A DNA stretch of 64,000 nt from Idiomarina loihiensis (GCF_024584785.1 NZ_CP074112.1:558001-622000), one strand, 5' to 3'. Counted from the first letter of the stretch, positions 35,006-43,705 are shown. Numbers and translations: made by a program. The notes: generated by a model from the letters alone, not told the origin.

Positions 35006-35930
35006 GAGCCAGCTCTATCAGGTAATCGGCGAGGGCGCCCATACCTGTAGCGGTAACACCAGCGCGCTGTTCAGCGGCTTGGTTATAATTGGTGTTGGTG
35101 TTTACGTCGTAGACAAACAACTCACCGGCCGCATTTTCTATGAACTCAATACCAGCCACGTCTATTTGATTCGTATCTAAGAAGCCTTCAAGCTTGGCAA
35201 TAATGTCGTGGTTGTTGAAGCGCTCGGTAATCGAGAACTTATGGGCTTGCTCGCCGGTTGGGCAAAACTGATCTTCAATAGAGCAGTTATCCGCCGGGCA
35301 GAGTTCAAAGCCATCTTCGGTATTGACTTGAACTGTGTATAAAAACTTGCGGCCAATAAATTCGGCGCGGGTAATAAAGGGCTGTTGGGGCTGAATGTAT
35401 GCTTGCAACAGCCAAATACCATCAAGGGGTTCATCAAGATCGGTACGGGCCAAATAGTTCTTCAGCGTTTCGACAGACTCAAACCGCTGTACGCCCAAGC
35501 CTTTACCACCGCGGTTCGGTTTTAAAATAAGCGGCCATTGGTTGAATGCTTGTGCTGCGGCAACAAGGTGCTGTTTGCCAACCACAGCATGTGTGCGTGG
35601 CACCTTGAGACCGGCGCGTTGCAAGGCGGCATATTGTGATAATTTGCACACTTCAAACGCTAATACTTGGCTATTGTTTACAACAGTGCGGCCAAAGCTT
35701 TCCAGTCGTGTCAGTACCGCACGCGTTAACTCAGGGGCAAAGCGGTGGCCACGGGTGTGTGAGGATGCGCTCATGCGGTTGTAATAAACCGCATCAGCAG
35801 GGGCTTCATCAAAAGCGACCGTGCCGGTATCTAAAAACCATTCCATGGCCGTGACTTCGCGCTTGGCAAACTCAGCTCGCAGCGGTACTAACCACTCGTC
35901 GTTCTCGTGCAGTATAACTATGTTGCGCAT
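34998..35930 (-). CDS. RimK-like ATP-grasp ligase
   Basis: A 310-residue ATP-grasp enzyme that should form an amide bond by way of an acyl phosphate. The ATP-binding '[18 protein letters not shown]' segment is near 150, with the Glu/Lys of '[19 protein letters not shown]' and the Mg-binding '[24 protein letters not shown]' near 265-288. It belongs to the RimK/glutamate-ligase branch, but the substrate is unknown. GGGAG precedes the ATG. It is the first gene of a two-gene unit with DUF2256. A link with the GNAT-C39 protein across the island is plausible but unproven. Confidence 0.85.
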   Translation of the reverse strand: MRNIVILHENDEWLVPLRAEFAKREVTAMEWFLDTGTVAFDEAPADAVYYNRMSASSHTRGHRFAPELTRAVLTRLESFGRTVVNNSQVLAFEVCKLSQYAALQRAGLKVPRTHAVVGKQHLVAAAQAFNQWPLILKPNRGGKGLGVQRFESVETLKNYLARTDLDEPLDGIWLLQAYIQPQQPFITRAEFIGRKFLYTVQVNTEDGFELCPADNCSIEDQFCPTGEQAHKFSITERFNNHDIIAKLEGFLDTNQIDVAGIEFIENAAGELFVYDVNTNTNYNQAAEQRAGVTATGMGALADYLIELARD

Positions 35931-36110
35931 GTAGCTCCCGGCTACTCAATCTGGTGACATTTTGATGTGCTTATTACAGCTTATACCCGGGAAAACGATC
36001 AATTCGAAAAAGCTATAAGCCAGACCAAAGAGTTCTAGGTAAGCCAAGTTGCGCAATATAGCTGCAGCAACTGACCTGTTAGTAGCCTCTAGGCACAACA
36101 AGTCGCAGCA

Positions 36111-36587
36111 TTATTCGGTCATAGCTTTCGTAGCGTTCCAATTCACGGCGCGCCATTGGCCGTGTTGCTTTTGCAAGACGCCGGTATTGTAGAATCGCTG
36201 GGTGGGTTCGGTGCTATCTACGGGAGTAAGAACCAAGGTGAAATTCACCAAGATGGCGTCGCCAAAGCGTTTAAATTCAAAGTTTTCACCGGTGTACCAA
36301 GCGGTGACCTCGCTTTCTGCAAGCGGCGGTGCTTCGCTGAAGCCTTGCGCGAGTTCAGGCCAGCCAAAACGTGTGCCGCTTGAGCTGGTGTAGGTTAATT
36401 GTTCTGACCAAAAGGCACGGTGCGCAGCGCTATCATTCACACTGGCGCCATACAAAAAGGTTTCAATGGCTTCTTGCACTTCCTGTTGCACTTGCTCAGT
36501 TGCATTCGCTTTCGCTGTTGTTTGAGCAAACAGGGGCTGACTATACAAACAACCAAATACTAGGCTAATTATGAGCAGTTTTTTCAT
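36111..36587 (-). CDS. secreted NTF2/SnoaL-like (DUF4440-type) protein
   Basis: A 158-residue protein with a signal peptide ending at 'SQPLFAQ', followed by a cone-shaped NTF2-like domain. Typical features are 'AIETFLYGASVNDSAAHRAFW' near the start, 'LTYTSSSGTRFG', and the C-terminal 'GVLQKQHGQWRAVNWNATK'. Members can be small-molecule binding proteins or enzymes; none can be chosen here. About 180 bp with no recognisable feature separate it from the ATP-grasp gene. Confidence 0.75.
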   Translation of the reverse strand: MKKLLIISLVFGCLYSQPLFAQTTAKANATEQVQQEVQEAIETFLYGASVNDSAAHRAFWSEQLTYTSSSGTRFGWPELAQGFSEAPPLAESEVTAWYTGENFEFKRFGDAILVNFTLVLTPVDSTEPTQRFYNTGVLQKQHGQWRAVNWNATKAMTE

Positions 36588-36749
36588 GTTCTTGGTCCGA
36601 TGACAGTGAATAAGGGTGGTTTTACTCTAATAGTTTTACGGAAGTAACACTATCTTTTGCTCTCGATTTCCTTTCTGCGCTTTCTTTTGATGCACAAGAA
36701 GCGCTATGATCAGGCTACTCTTATCTGCCTAATTAAAAGAAGTAAAATT

Positions 36750-37088
36750 ATGAGCCTACCCAATTGCCCAAAATGTAATTCAAGTTATGTTTACGAAGAC
36801 CAAGCATTGTTGATTTGCCCCGAGTGTGCCTATGAGTGGAACCCGAATGAGGTGGCTGAAGAGACTGCGGTTCAAGTGAAAGACGCCAATGGCACGCCGT
36901 TGGCCGAAGGCGACAAAGTGACGTTAATTAAAGACTTAAAAGTTAAAGGTTCGTCGTTGGTGTTGAAAGTGGGTACCAAGGCGACAATTAAGCGCTTTGC
37001 CGATGGCGATCATGACATTGATTGCAAGGTAGATGGCGCCGGCGACATGATGTTGAAATCGCAGTTTGTAAAACGCCAAAGCAGCTAG
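36750..37088 (+). CDS. yjdM: PhnA/YjdM-family zinc-ribbon protein
   Basis: A 112-residue protein with an N-terminal zinc ribbon ('[21 protein letters not shown]') and a C-terminal PhnA domain ('[20 protein letters not shown]', '[19 protein letters not shown]'). It matches E. coli YjdM (formerly PhnA) in length and order. The role is unclear; the old name does not imply phosphonoacetate hydrolase activity. The ATG at 36750 gives the family's exact N-terminus '[11 protein letters not shown]', although the frame is open upstream. murI starts 20 bp after its stop. Confidence 0.88.
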   Translation: MSLPNCPKCNSSYVYEDQALLICPECAYEWNPNEVAEETAVQVKDANGTPLAEGDKVTLIKDLKVKGSSLVLKVGTKATIKRFADGDHDIDCKVDGAGDMMLKSQFVKRQSS

Positions 37089-37108
37089 TAATCAATGAAG
37101 AGAAAACC

Positions 37109-37855
37109 ATGAAAGTAGGCGTGTTTGACAGTGGGGTTGGCGGTTTAACCGTGGCTAAGTCGTTGCAGCAAAGTGGCTTGTTTAGCGAAATCACTTATTT
37201 TGGTGATACCGCTCGTGTTCCCTATGGCAACAAAGATAAGGCGACTGTCACGCGCTACGCACTTGAGGCTGTTGAGTTTTTTAACGGGGCCGATGTGGAT
37301 TGCGTGGTGGTGGCCTGTAATACTGTCAGTGTAACAGCGCTAGAAGCTATGCAGCAGTTTTCTAATAAGCCTGTGTATGGGGTGCTAGAACCTGGTGTGA
37401 TGGCATTGCAGCAATTAGGGACGGTGACCAAGCAGACCCGGGTATTAATTATTGCGACTCGTTCAACCATAGCCTCGGGTGCCTATCAACATCGTATTCA
37501 GGCGCTTGGGGTGGAGCAGATGGATGCTATTGCGACCCCGTTGTTTGTGCCGATTGTAGAAGAAGCTTTATTTGATGGGCCAATTTTGCAGGAGACCATG
37601 CGTCATTACTTCAGTTCTTTGACGAAGCCTGATGTGGTGTTATTGGGTTGCACGCATTTTCCGTTAATTGCTGAGCAGATTGCTCAATACTTTGGTGGCG
37701 TTGCCACCATTCACTCGGGTGAAGCTATGGTGGCTTGGTTACAACAGCACCTTGAACTACCCAAACAGTACGCACAAACTCCCATCCGCATTTTAGCGTC
37801 AGAAAACGTTGAAGCAGTGAAGCGCACGGCCAAACATTGGGGCTTAATACTCTAG
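37109..37855 (+). CDS. murI: glutamate racemase
   Basis: The enzyme makes D-glutamate for peptidoglycan. The two catalytic cysteines C70 ('VVACNTVS') and C181 ('LLGCTHFP'), Asp7 in 'VFDSGVGGL' and 'YFGDTARVPYG' are intact. The length is 248 aa. The ATG at 37109 is at the family N-terminus. Its stop overlaps by four bases the 3' end of an EAL pseudogene on the other strand. Confidence 0.93.
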   Translation: MKVGVFDSGVGGLTVAKSLQQSGLFSEITYFGDTARVPYGNKDKATVTRYALEAVEFFNGADVDCVVVACNTVSVTALEAMQQFSNKPVYGVLEPGVMALQQLGTVTKQTRVLIIATRSTIASGAYQHRIQALGVEQMDAIATPLFVPIVEEALFDGPILQETMRHYFSSLTKPDVVLLGCTHFPLIAEQIAQYFGGVATIHSGEAMVAWLQQHLELPKQYAQTPIRILASENVEAVKRTAKHWGLIL

Positions 37856-38205
37856 CTGGAAGCTGACCATTGAAAAGGGCTGTTAACCAAAGCGATAAAG
37901 TCATGTTCGGCGAGGGGGCGAGCAATCACGTAGCCCTGGGCTTTTTCACAGCCTAGCTGTTTTAACAAAGTAATGGCAGCGAAATCCTCAACTCCTTCTG
38001 CGGTCACCTTTAGCCCTAACGCATGCGCTAAGTCGATACTAGATTTAACAATTTTTAAGTTGCGGTCGTTGTTATTGATATCGAACACATAGCTACGATC
38101 GAGTTTGAGTTCGGCCACCGGAAATTTACTTAAATAGGAAATGGAAGAGTTGCCGGTACCAAAATCATCCACCGCACATTTGATTCCCAACTTGCTGAGC
38201 AAAAC
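37852..38205 (-). pseudogene. EAL-domain gene, 3' fragment left of the IS
   Basis: This encodes the C-terminal half of an EAL domain: 'GIKCAVDDFGTGNSSISYL' (the DDFGTG metal motif), 'AELKLDRSYVFDI', 'VTAEGVEDFA' and 'QGYVIARPLAEHDF'. It has no promoter or true start of its own. It joins in frame to the fragment at 39979-40287 if the IS (38206-39978) is removed: ...T-Q-V, then L-L-S-K-L-G. It is therefore the downstream part of an insertionally inactivated gene. Confidence 0.9.
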
Positions 38206-38215
38206 CCGCGTAAAC

Positions 38216-38235
38216 CCTCGCCCAATCGGGCGGGG
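38216..38235. repeat. left-end hairpin of the IS
   Basis: An eight-base stem with a four-base loop and one G-T wobble lies 10 bp inside the left end. It is the likely TnpA recognition structure. A further hairpin AAACGC-GAA-GCGTTT at 38247-38261 adjoins the tnpA stop. Confidence 0.75.
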
Positions 38236-38261
38236 ATATAAGCGGGAAACGCGAAGCGTTT

Positions 38262-38690
38262 CTAGTCAGGTGTGGCCTGACTTTGTACATATTCTTTCAG
38301 CGTTTCAATCGTTGCACCACCTGCGCTACAGGCAAAATAGGAGCGCGACCAGAGCGCTGCGCTCTTGCTTTGCCGGGGTATGTGGGTATTGAGTCTACGT
38401 ATCCGGCGAGATGAAACCGATTTCAGGTTGTTCACCATAACGCTGATCGCCAGTTTCGGTGGGTAGGCCATCAACAGATGAACATGATCTTCTTCACCGT
38501 CCATTTCCAGCAGGTTACATTCCAGTTTCTCGCAAGCAGACTCAAATGCTTCACGCAGCTGCTCAATCATAAAGCCATCGAACAGTTTTCGTCGGTACTT
38601 GGTGGTAAAGACCAGATGAACAACCAGCTTGGTGACGCTGTGACGTTTTCTAAGGTAATCTGATAGCAATTCTTTATGATGCACACTCAC
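38262..38690 (-). CDS. tnpA: IS200-type Y1 HUH transposase
   Basis: A 142-residue single-strand transposase. The HUH motif is H69-V-H71 ('EEDHVHLLMAYPP') and the catalytic tyrosine is Y134 in 'IETLKEYVQSQ'. The N-terminal 'KLVVHLVFTTKYRRKLF' is also typical. All catalytic residues are present and the length is normal, so the element may be active. It is divergently transcribed from tnpB with 43 bp between starts. Confidence 0.93.
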   Translation of the reverse strand: MSVHHKELLSDYLRKRHSVTKLVVHLVFTTKYRRKLFDGFMIEQLREAFESACEKLECNLLEMDGEEDHVHLLMAYPPKLAISVMVNNLKSVSSRRIRRLNTHIPRQSKSAALWSRSYFACSAGGATIETLKEYVQSQATPD

Positions 38691-38718
38691 TTGAAATATG
38701 ACCTTAATAGCTTATAAT
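38691..38718 (+). promoter_or_regulatory. candidate tnpB promoter
   Basis: TTGAAA, a 16-base spacer and a perfect TATAAT precede the tnpB ATG by 15 bp. Confidence 0.6.
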
Positions 38719-38733
38719 GAATGAATTATATCA

Positions 38734-39924
38734 ATGAGCGCTGAAATGTTAAAGGCCACGAAAGTACGCATTTATCCCACACCTGAGCAGGCGGAATTTT
38801 TAAACCGCCAGTTCGGTGCTGTGCGCTTTGCGTACAACAAGGCTTTGCACGTCATTAGCAGCCAGTACAAGCGTCACGGCCTGAAATTGAAGGCCAAAAA
38901 AGACCTCAAGCCGCTGTTGGCTGTTGCGAAGAAATCTCGCAAGTATCACTGGCTCAAAGATTTTGATTCGATTGCACTCCAGCAGGCATGTATCAATCTG
39001 GATAAAGCCTTTCAACATTTCTTTGATCCCAAACTGCCTTCTCGTTATCCCAAGTTCAAGCGCAAGCACGGCAGGCAGTCCAGCTATCATTGCATGAGCG
39101 TTGATTGTGGTGATGACTGGATTAAAGTGCCGAAGTTAAAGCGGCCCATTAAAGCGCGTATTCATCGCAAGGTTGAGGGAAAACTGAAAAGCATCACCCT
39201 ATCCCGCACCGTGACAGGTAAATACTATGCCTCGCTACTGCATGAAGATGGGCAAGAAGCTCCTGCGTCCATTCAAAGCCTGAATGCTGTTCAAGTTCTC
39301 GGATTGGATATGGGTTTAACACATATTGCCATAGATTCAAACGGCACGAAAAAACCGAATCCACGCTTTTTGAAGAAAGCCAGTGCCAATCTGCGCCGTA
39401 AACAAAAAGCCTTATCACGCTGCAAAAAAGGCAGCAAAGGTCGTGCAAAAGCCCGACTTAAACTCGCTAAGGCGCATCAGCGCCTGGCGAATGCTCGTGC
39501 TGATTTTCAGCACAAGCTGTCTCGACACGTTATTGACGAAAACCAAGCGGTAATTGTCGAGACACTGAAAGTCAAAAACATGCTGAAGAACAGGAAATTG
39601 TCCAAGCACATTGCCGATGCGAGTTGGTCAGGCTTGCTCCAAAAGCTGGAATACAAGGCCAAAGAGCAAGGCAAGCATCTGGTTAAAATTGATCAATGGT
39701 TTGCCAGCTCAAAAACCTGCTCTTGCTGTGGACACAAGCTGGAATACTTGTCACTGAACGTGCGTGACTGGCAGTGTCCATCCTGCTCAACACAGCGTGA
39801 TCGGGACATCAATGCAGCCTTAAATATCAAGGCGCAAGGTATTTTAAAATTAAAGGCCGCAGGACTGTCGGTTTCTGCCAATGGAGGCAAGCGTCAATCT
39901 GGTCACGTACCAGTTGCTGCCTGA
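38734..39924 (+). CDS. tnpB: TnpB RNA-guided nuclease of the IS
   Basis: A 396-residue TnpB (IS1341-type), of the family that uses an RNA guide from the element's right end to cut the empty donor site. The N-terminal wedge starts 'KATKVRIYPTPEQAEFLNRQ'. RuvC residues D192 ('GLDMGLTHIA'), E276 ('VIVETLKVKNM') and D358 ('RDRDINAALNI') are intact. The zinc ribbon C329/C332 and C348/C351 is complete. No clear Shine-Dalgarno precedes the ATG; an alternative ATG is at 38746. Confidence 0.93.
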   Translation: MSAEMLKATKVRIYPTPEQAEFLNRQFGAVRFAYNKALHVISSQYKRHGLKLKAKKDLKPLLAVAKKSRKYHWLKDFDSIALQQACINLDKAFQHFFDPKLPSRYPKFKRKHGRQSSYHCMSVDCGDDWIKVPKLKRPIKARIHRKVEGKLKSITLSRTVTGKYYASLLHEDGQEAPASIQSLNAVQVLGLDMGLTHIAIDSNGTKKPNPRFLKKASANLRRKQKALSRCKKGSKGRAKARLKLAKAHQRLANARADFQHKLSRHVIDENQAVIVETLKVKNMLKNRKLSKHIADASWSGLLQKLEYKAKEQGKHLVKIDQWFASSKTCSCCGHKLEYLSLNVRDWQCPSCSTQRDRDINAALNIKAQGILKLKAAGLSVSANGGKRQSGHVPVAA

Positions 39925-39978
39925 GAAGTTGGAAGCCTCGCCCGTGGCGCTTTAGCGCTTAGGGCGGGGAGCAGTCAC
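39780..39978 (+). ncRNA. predicted omega RNA scaffold (reRNA) of TnpB
   Basis: In characterised TnpB systems the guide RNA scaffold overlaps the tnpB 3' end and finishes exactly at the right end of the element, with the guide read from the flanking DNA. Here the right-end hairpin (39936-39969) and terminal AGCAGTCAC fit. The adjacent guide would begin TTGTGTGAGTACCTCTAGGG. The 5' boundary is an estimate and expression is inferred. Confidence 0.45.
39936..39969. repeat. right-end hairpin of the IS
   Basis: The outer stem CCTCGCCC/GGGCGGGG matches the left end. An inner hairpin GGCGC-TTTA-GCGCT lies within it. It ends nine bases before the element boundary. Confidence 0.75.
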
Positions 39979-40287
39979 TTGTGTGAGTACCTCTAGGGCC
40001 CGTTCAGAGTCGTCAATCAAGCCGGTTTCAGTGATTTCAAATTGCAAGCAATGGGCATCAATACCTTGCACTGCCTGTTTTACAAAACTAACAAAGCCCG
40101 CTTCAGTTAAATCGCGGGTGGATATATTGACACTCACATGCAGGCCACGCTGACAAAGTTGATGACGTTGCATACTGGCCACCGTTTGTCGAATCACCCA
40201 GCGGGTCACTTGTTTAATTAATCCAGATTCTTCAAACAGCGGAATAAACTTGGTGGGCGCAAGCTTAAGCAGAAGCAGTAAAAGCAA
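39979..40287 (-). pseudogene. EAL-domain gene, middle fragment right of the IS
   Basis: This encodes the central part of an EAL domain: 'APTKFIPLFEESGLIKQVTRW', 'LHVSVNISTRDLTEAG' and 'LQFEITETGLIDDSERALEV', up to the IS junction. The Glu-Ala-Leu signature segment that should come just before 'APTKFIPLF' is missing and replaced by a leucine run ('LLLLLLKL'). The gene therefore also lost its 5' part in an event separate from the IS insertion. Precise loss of the IS would not restore function. Confidence 0.85.
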
Positions 40288-40309
40288 CCTTTGTGCATCG
40301 CTGTAGCCC

Positions 40310-41078
40310 TTGCAGGCTATCAGTGGCTATGTAGAGCAGCGCTTAGATCAGGCGATTGTGTCGATCATGCAATATGATGAAAGTGACGACAGTTTAAGTT
40401 TAATTGCGGGGGCGCAACTCACCACAGATTATTGGCAGGCGTTGCAGCACGTGAAAATTGGGCCTGAAGTTGGCACCTGTGGTAGTGCTGCATACTTACG
40501 TCGACCGATAGTGACTGCAAATATCGCCAAAGATAAGCTTTGGATAGCTTTTGCTGGTTATGCGGCTGCTGAAGGGTTGCAGGCCTGCTGGTCGATTCCG
40601 GTACTAAGTAACAGTGGGACTCTATTTGGTACTCTCGCAACTTATTATCGACAGCCGCGCGAACCTCAGCAAGCAGAGCTCGAGCTGATGCAGCGTGCCG
40701 CAGCCTTGGTGAGTTTGGCCTTTGAGCACCATTATCAAACACTGCAACACGAGTTAACCGATAAACGTTTCCGGTCGTTATTCACGCAGCATCCGGGAGC
40801 GGTATTTGAAATAGATACGGACGGTTTTATTCTGGCTGCAAATCATCCGGTCGGGGGCATTAATCAGCAATCGTCACAACAAGCTATTGGTAAGCATTTT
40901 TTAGATTTAATTGATGCGAGCCAGCATGAAGCCGCAAAGCAGTCGTTTGCGCAAACCTTGCAAGCAGCCCCAATGGAGTGGTGTTAGCAGACGCACAAGC
41001 GCCTGGTATGCCACTGATTTATGTTAATCCAGCGTTAGCGCTATTCGCGATGCGATCCAACAGCATCGGGAGATTCAG
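40310..41078 (+). pseudogene. GAF-PAS-PAS part of a broken c-di-GMP signalling gene
   Basis: From a TTG at 40310 the frame encodes a GAF domain without its N-terminus ('AISGYVEQRLDQAIVSIMQY', 'GPEVGTCGSAAYLRRPIV', 'ACWSIPVLSNSGTLFGTLA'). The beginning of a PAS domain follows, and the frame stops at 40987. The next PAS start ('SPNGVVLADAQAPGMPLIYV') is in a second frame at 40966-41033. After 'YVNPA' about 30 residues are missing, and the sequence resumes as 'AIRDAIQQHREIQVTLRNYR' in a third frame, which is that of the following GGDEF-EAL sequence. At least two internal deletions and a 5' truncation have occurred. Confidence 0.85.
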
Positions 41079-42497
41079 GTGACGTTGCGTAATTATCGTA
41101 AAGACGGCACTGCATTTTGGAACCAACTCTTGATTGGTCCGGTGTTTGATGCAAATCATCAATGCACTCATTACATTGGTATTCAGCAAGATATTACCCT
41201 CATTCGCGAGCAAGAAGACCTGATAGCCAGTCAGCGCACCCATGATTTCCTCACCGGCAGCGCCAATCGACAAACCTTTGAGGGCCGTTTAATTCAGGCC
41301 TGTAAGCTTAGTCAGAACGGGCGGTTACCGTTAGTTGTGATGTCTGTAGATCTCGATGGATTCAGGCCGATTAATGATGCGTTAGGGCATGTTGTGGGGG
41401 ATCAATTGTTGTGCGCCGTGGCTGATAGAATACGGGGGTTATTAACCAAGGAAGACGTGTTGGCACGCCTAGCCAGTGACGAGTTTGCCATCTTACTCAC
41501 CGATGACGGTGCGCTAGAACGTGGTATTGAGCAGGCCGAAAAGTTACTTGAATTGTTATCTCAGCCGTTTGAGTTAGGCCCTCACAATGTGCACGTGAGC
41601 GCCAGTATTGGTATCGCTGATAATAAAGGGCTAACTGGCAGAGCGATAGAAATGATGCACCATGCTGATATGGCGATGTACGAGGCTAAGCGCCAAGGGC
41701 GTAACACCTGGCACTGGTATGATGGTAGCGATGCGCAACATGGTGCTGATTATGCACAATTGCGCCATGATCTGATGGAAGCTATTACTCAACACCAGTT
41801 TGTTCTGCATTACCAACCGATTTTGGCAGCGCAAAGTCAGACCGTGAGCTCTTACGAAGCCTTAATCAGGTGGCAGCATCCACGCCGTGGTTTGCTTTAT
41901 CCGGGTGATTTTATTCCGCTCGCTGAACAAACCGGACAAATTGTTGCGATCGGACAGTGGGTGTTAGAGCAGGCAGCTAAAGATATTGCTGCTTTTAATC
42001 AACAATCAGCAGGGCAGCAGGCGGTAACAGTGGCGGTGAATATTTCGCCGTTGCAGTTCCGTCGTCAGGGCTTTTATGAAGAACTCAAACGGGTACTTCG
42101 AGTATCTGGGCTGGCTCCAGAGTTGCTCGAATTAGAAGTGACAGAAAGTGTGTTAATGATGGGGGCTGACCGAACACGCGGTATTTTGAATGAGATCTGT
42201 GAGCTTGGAGTACAGGTGTCTATTGATGATTTTGGTACCGGTTATTCAAGTTTCAGTTATTTACGTGATTTACCGGTGCACACGTTGAAGATTGACCGTA
42301 GCTTTATTAGTGATATTCCAGCTAATCAGCGCGATAGCGCTTTGCTGCAAGGGATGATTCAGATGGCTCATCAACTCAGCTTAAACGTGGTGGTAGAGGG
42401 CATTGAAACGCTTGAACAATATGAATTTATGCGCCAACATGGCGCCGATTATTTACAAGGGTTTTATTTTGCGCGGCCGGCCCCGTTAACTTGGTAG
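41079..42497 (+). CDS. GGDEF-EAL remnant, possibly still translated
   Basis: This 472-residue frame holds the PAC tail ('RNYRKDGTAFWNQLLIGPVF'), a GGDEF domain whose signature is degenerate (A-S-D-E-F at 132-136), and a complete EAL domain with E260 in 'YEALIRW', 'EVTESVLMM', 'DDFGTGYSSFSYL', 'LKIDRSF', 'VVEGIET' and 'QGFYFARPAP'. It is the 3' part of the broken gene that starts at 40310. A GTG at 41079 has GGGAG six bases upstream, so a shortened phosphodiesterase could be made. Without that start it is simply pseudogene. Confidence 0.7.
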   Translation: MTLRNYRKDGTAFWNQLLIGPVFDANHQCTHYIGIQQDITLIREQEDLIASQRTHDFLTGSANRQTFEGRLIQACKLSQNGRLPLVVMSVDLDGFRPINDALGHVVGDQLLCAVADRIRGLLTKEDVLARLASDEFAILLTDDGALERGIEQAEKLLELLSQPFELGPHNVHVSASIGIADNKGLTGRAIEMMHHADMAMYEAKRQGRNTWHWYDGSDAQHGADYAQLRHDLMEAITQHQFVLHYQPILAAQSQTVSSYEALIRWQHPRRGLLYPGDFIPLAEQTGQIVAIGQWVLEQAAKDIAAFNQQSAGQQAVTVAVNISPLQFRRQGFYEELKRVLRVSGLAPELLELEVTESVLMMGADRTRGILNEICELGVQVSIDDFGTGYSSFSYLRDLPVHTLKIDRSFISDIPANQRDSALLQGMIQMAHQLSLNVVVEGIETLEQYEFMRQHGADYLQGFYFARPAPLTW

Positions 42498-42529
42498 CCT
42501 TGAGTTGGTCGTGATGGCTAGGGATTAAC

Positions 42530-43705
42530 GTGCAGCTCAATGACTTTTATCAGGTGCTACAAGAGTACCGTGAATTTTGGCAATTTAAACCTTTCGCCTA
42601 TCAACAATGGCCCTGGCAACACACTGATTTGACCGCTAGTTTAGCCCAGCTGCAGTTGCCAGAGATCGAGCTGATTGACAGTGACAAAGAGCGGCAACGG
42701 CAGTTTTTCAGTCCTTATTTTCCAGCAGTCTTCAGTTTACCTGAACTCAGTCAAATACCTGCTCCGGTGGAAACGCCACCGTTACCATTTTGGTTAACCA
42801 ACGGCATTGGTGGGCGCAAATTAGCGCAAATTGAAGCCTTTATCAGCCATTTGCCGCAATCTCAGTTACCTTTGCTAGAGTGGTGTGCAGGCAAGGGCCA
42901 TTTGGGACGACTGGCTAGTTTTGTACAACAACGCCAAGTTGTCAGTGCCGAGTGGCAACAGAACCTGTGTGAGCAGGGGCAGAAGTTAGCGCAGCAATGG
43001 CAGTTACCCCAGCAATTTGTGCCAATTGATGTGCTGTCGGCCGCAGCGGCAAAACTCTTGCAGCCGAAGCAACATGCGGTGGCACTGCATGCCTGCGGGC
43101 AACTCCATCTCAGCCTATTGCAACAGGCTGTTACTCGCGAAACCGAGTTCATTAGCCTAGCACCTTGCTGTTACCATCTTATTCATGATTCGCACTATCA
43201 GCCGCTCTCGACGCAAGCCCAGCAGCAAAACCTGCACCTAGCTAAGTTTGATCTGCAACTCGCAGTGCAAGGGCAGGTTACCGCTGGGCGACGTATTACG
43301 CAGCTACGGCATACCGAAATACAGTGGCGGATGGCTTACCATGCGCTCTACCAGGATCTGCAGCAGCAAGTTAACTATCGTCCGCTGGCCTCGGTGGGTA
43401 AGCATTGGTTTAGCGGCGAGTTTGCTGATTTTGCGCAGTGGGCTGCGGCTCAGCATCAGTGGCAGCTACCAGCTAAGGTGGATTGGCCATTCTATTTAGA
43501 TCGTGGTCGGCAGTTAGCTTTACATGTAGCCCGGTTAGATTTAGTGCGGCACGTATTTCGACGTCCGTTAGAGTTATGGCTGTTGCTAGATAGACTGGTA
43601 TTCTTGCGTGAGCATGGCTATCAGGCTGAATTAATTGCCTTTTGTGACTATCAGACAACGCCGCGTAACGGTTTAATCACGGCGCAAAAAATAGCTGCGA
43701 GTTAA
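42530..43705 (+). CDS. SAM-dependent methyltransferase-like protein (Methyltransf_32 type)
   Basis: A 391-residue protein with a class I methyltransferase core. The SAM-binding 'LLEWCAGKGHLGRLASF' is near 120-136, followed by 'VALHACGQLHLSLLQQA' near 185 and 'FISLAPCCYHLI' near 208. This combination (AGKG, HACG, PCCYH) is typical of the Methyltransf_32/METTL25-like group, whose substrates are mostly unknown, possibly RNA or protein. A GTG start is preceded by TAGGGA. It follows the EAL remnant by 32 bp on the same strand. Confidence 0.8.
   Translation: MQLNDFYQVLQEYREFWQFKPFAYQQWPWQHTDLTASLAQLQLPEIELIDSDKERQRQFFSPYFPAVFSLPELSQIPAPVETPPLPFWLTNGIGGRKLAQIEAFISHLPQSQLPLLEWCAGKGHLGRLASFVQQRQVVSAEWQQNLCEQGQKLAQQWQLPQQFVPIDVLSAAAAKLLQPKQHAVALHACGQLHLSLLQQAVTRETEFISLAPCCYHLIHDSHYQPLSTQAQQQNLHLAKFDLQLAVQGQVTAGRRITQLRHTEIQWRMAYHALYQDLQQQVNYRPLASVGKHWFSGEFADFAQWAAAQHQWQLPAKVDWPFYLDRGRQLALHVARLDLVRHVFRRPLELWLLLDRLVFLREHGYQAELIAFCDYQTTPRNGLITAQKIAAS

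Larger units (their letters stand above)
38206..39978. mobile_element. IS200/IS605-family insertion sequence with tnpA and tnpB
   Basis: A 1773-bp element with divergent tnpA (minus) and tnpB (plus). Subterminal hairpins share the same arms: CCTCGCCC-AATC-GGGCGGGG at 38216-38235 on the left, and CCTCGCCC...GGGCGGGG at 39936-39969 on the right. The ends are set by restoring the interrupted EAL reading frame; one C is shared, so both may shift by a base. The left flank is ...GCAAAAC and the element ends ...GAGCAGTCAC, with no target duplication, as expected for this family. Confidence 0.9.

Noticed and set aside
36657-36749. Extended N-terminus for the PhnA/YjdM protein
   Set aside because: The extension is hydrophobic and unlike the family; the ATG at 36750 gives the exact conserved beginning.
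37022-37108. Extended N-terminus for MurI
   Set aside because: It would overlap yjdM and precede the conserved family start; the ATG at 37109 gives the normal protein.
38141-38392. Plus-strand frame across the IS left end
   Set aside because: It is the antisense of the EAL fragment, IS end and tnpA 3' part, with no protein-like features.
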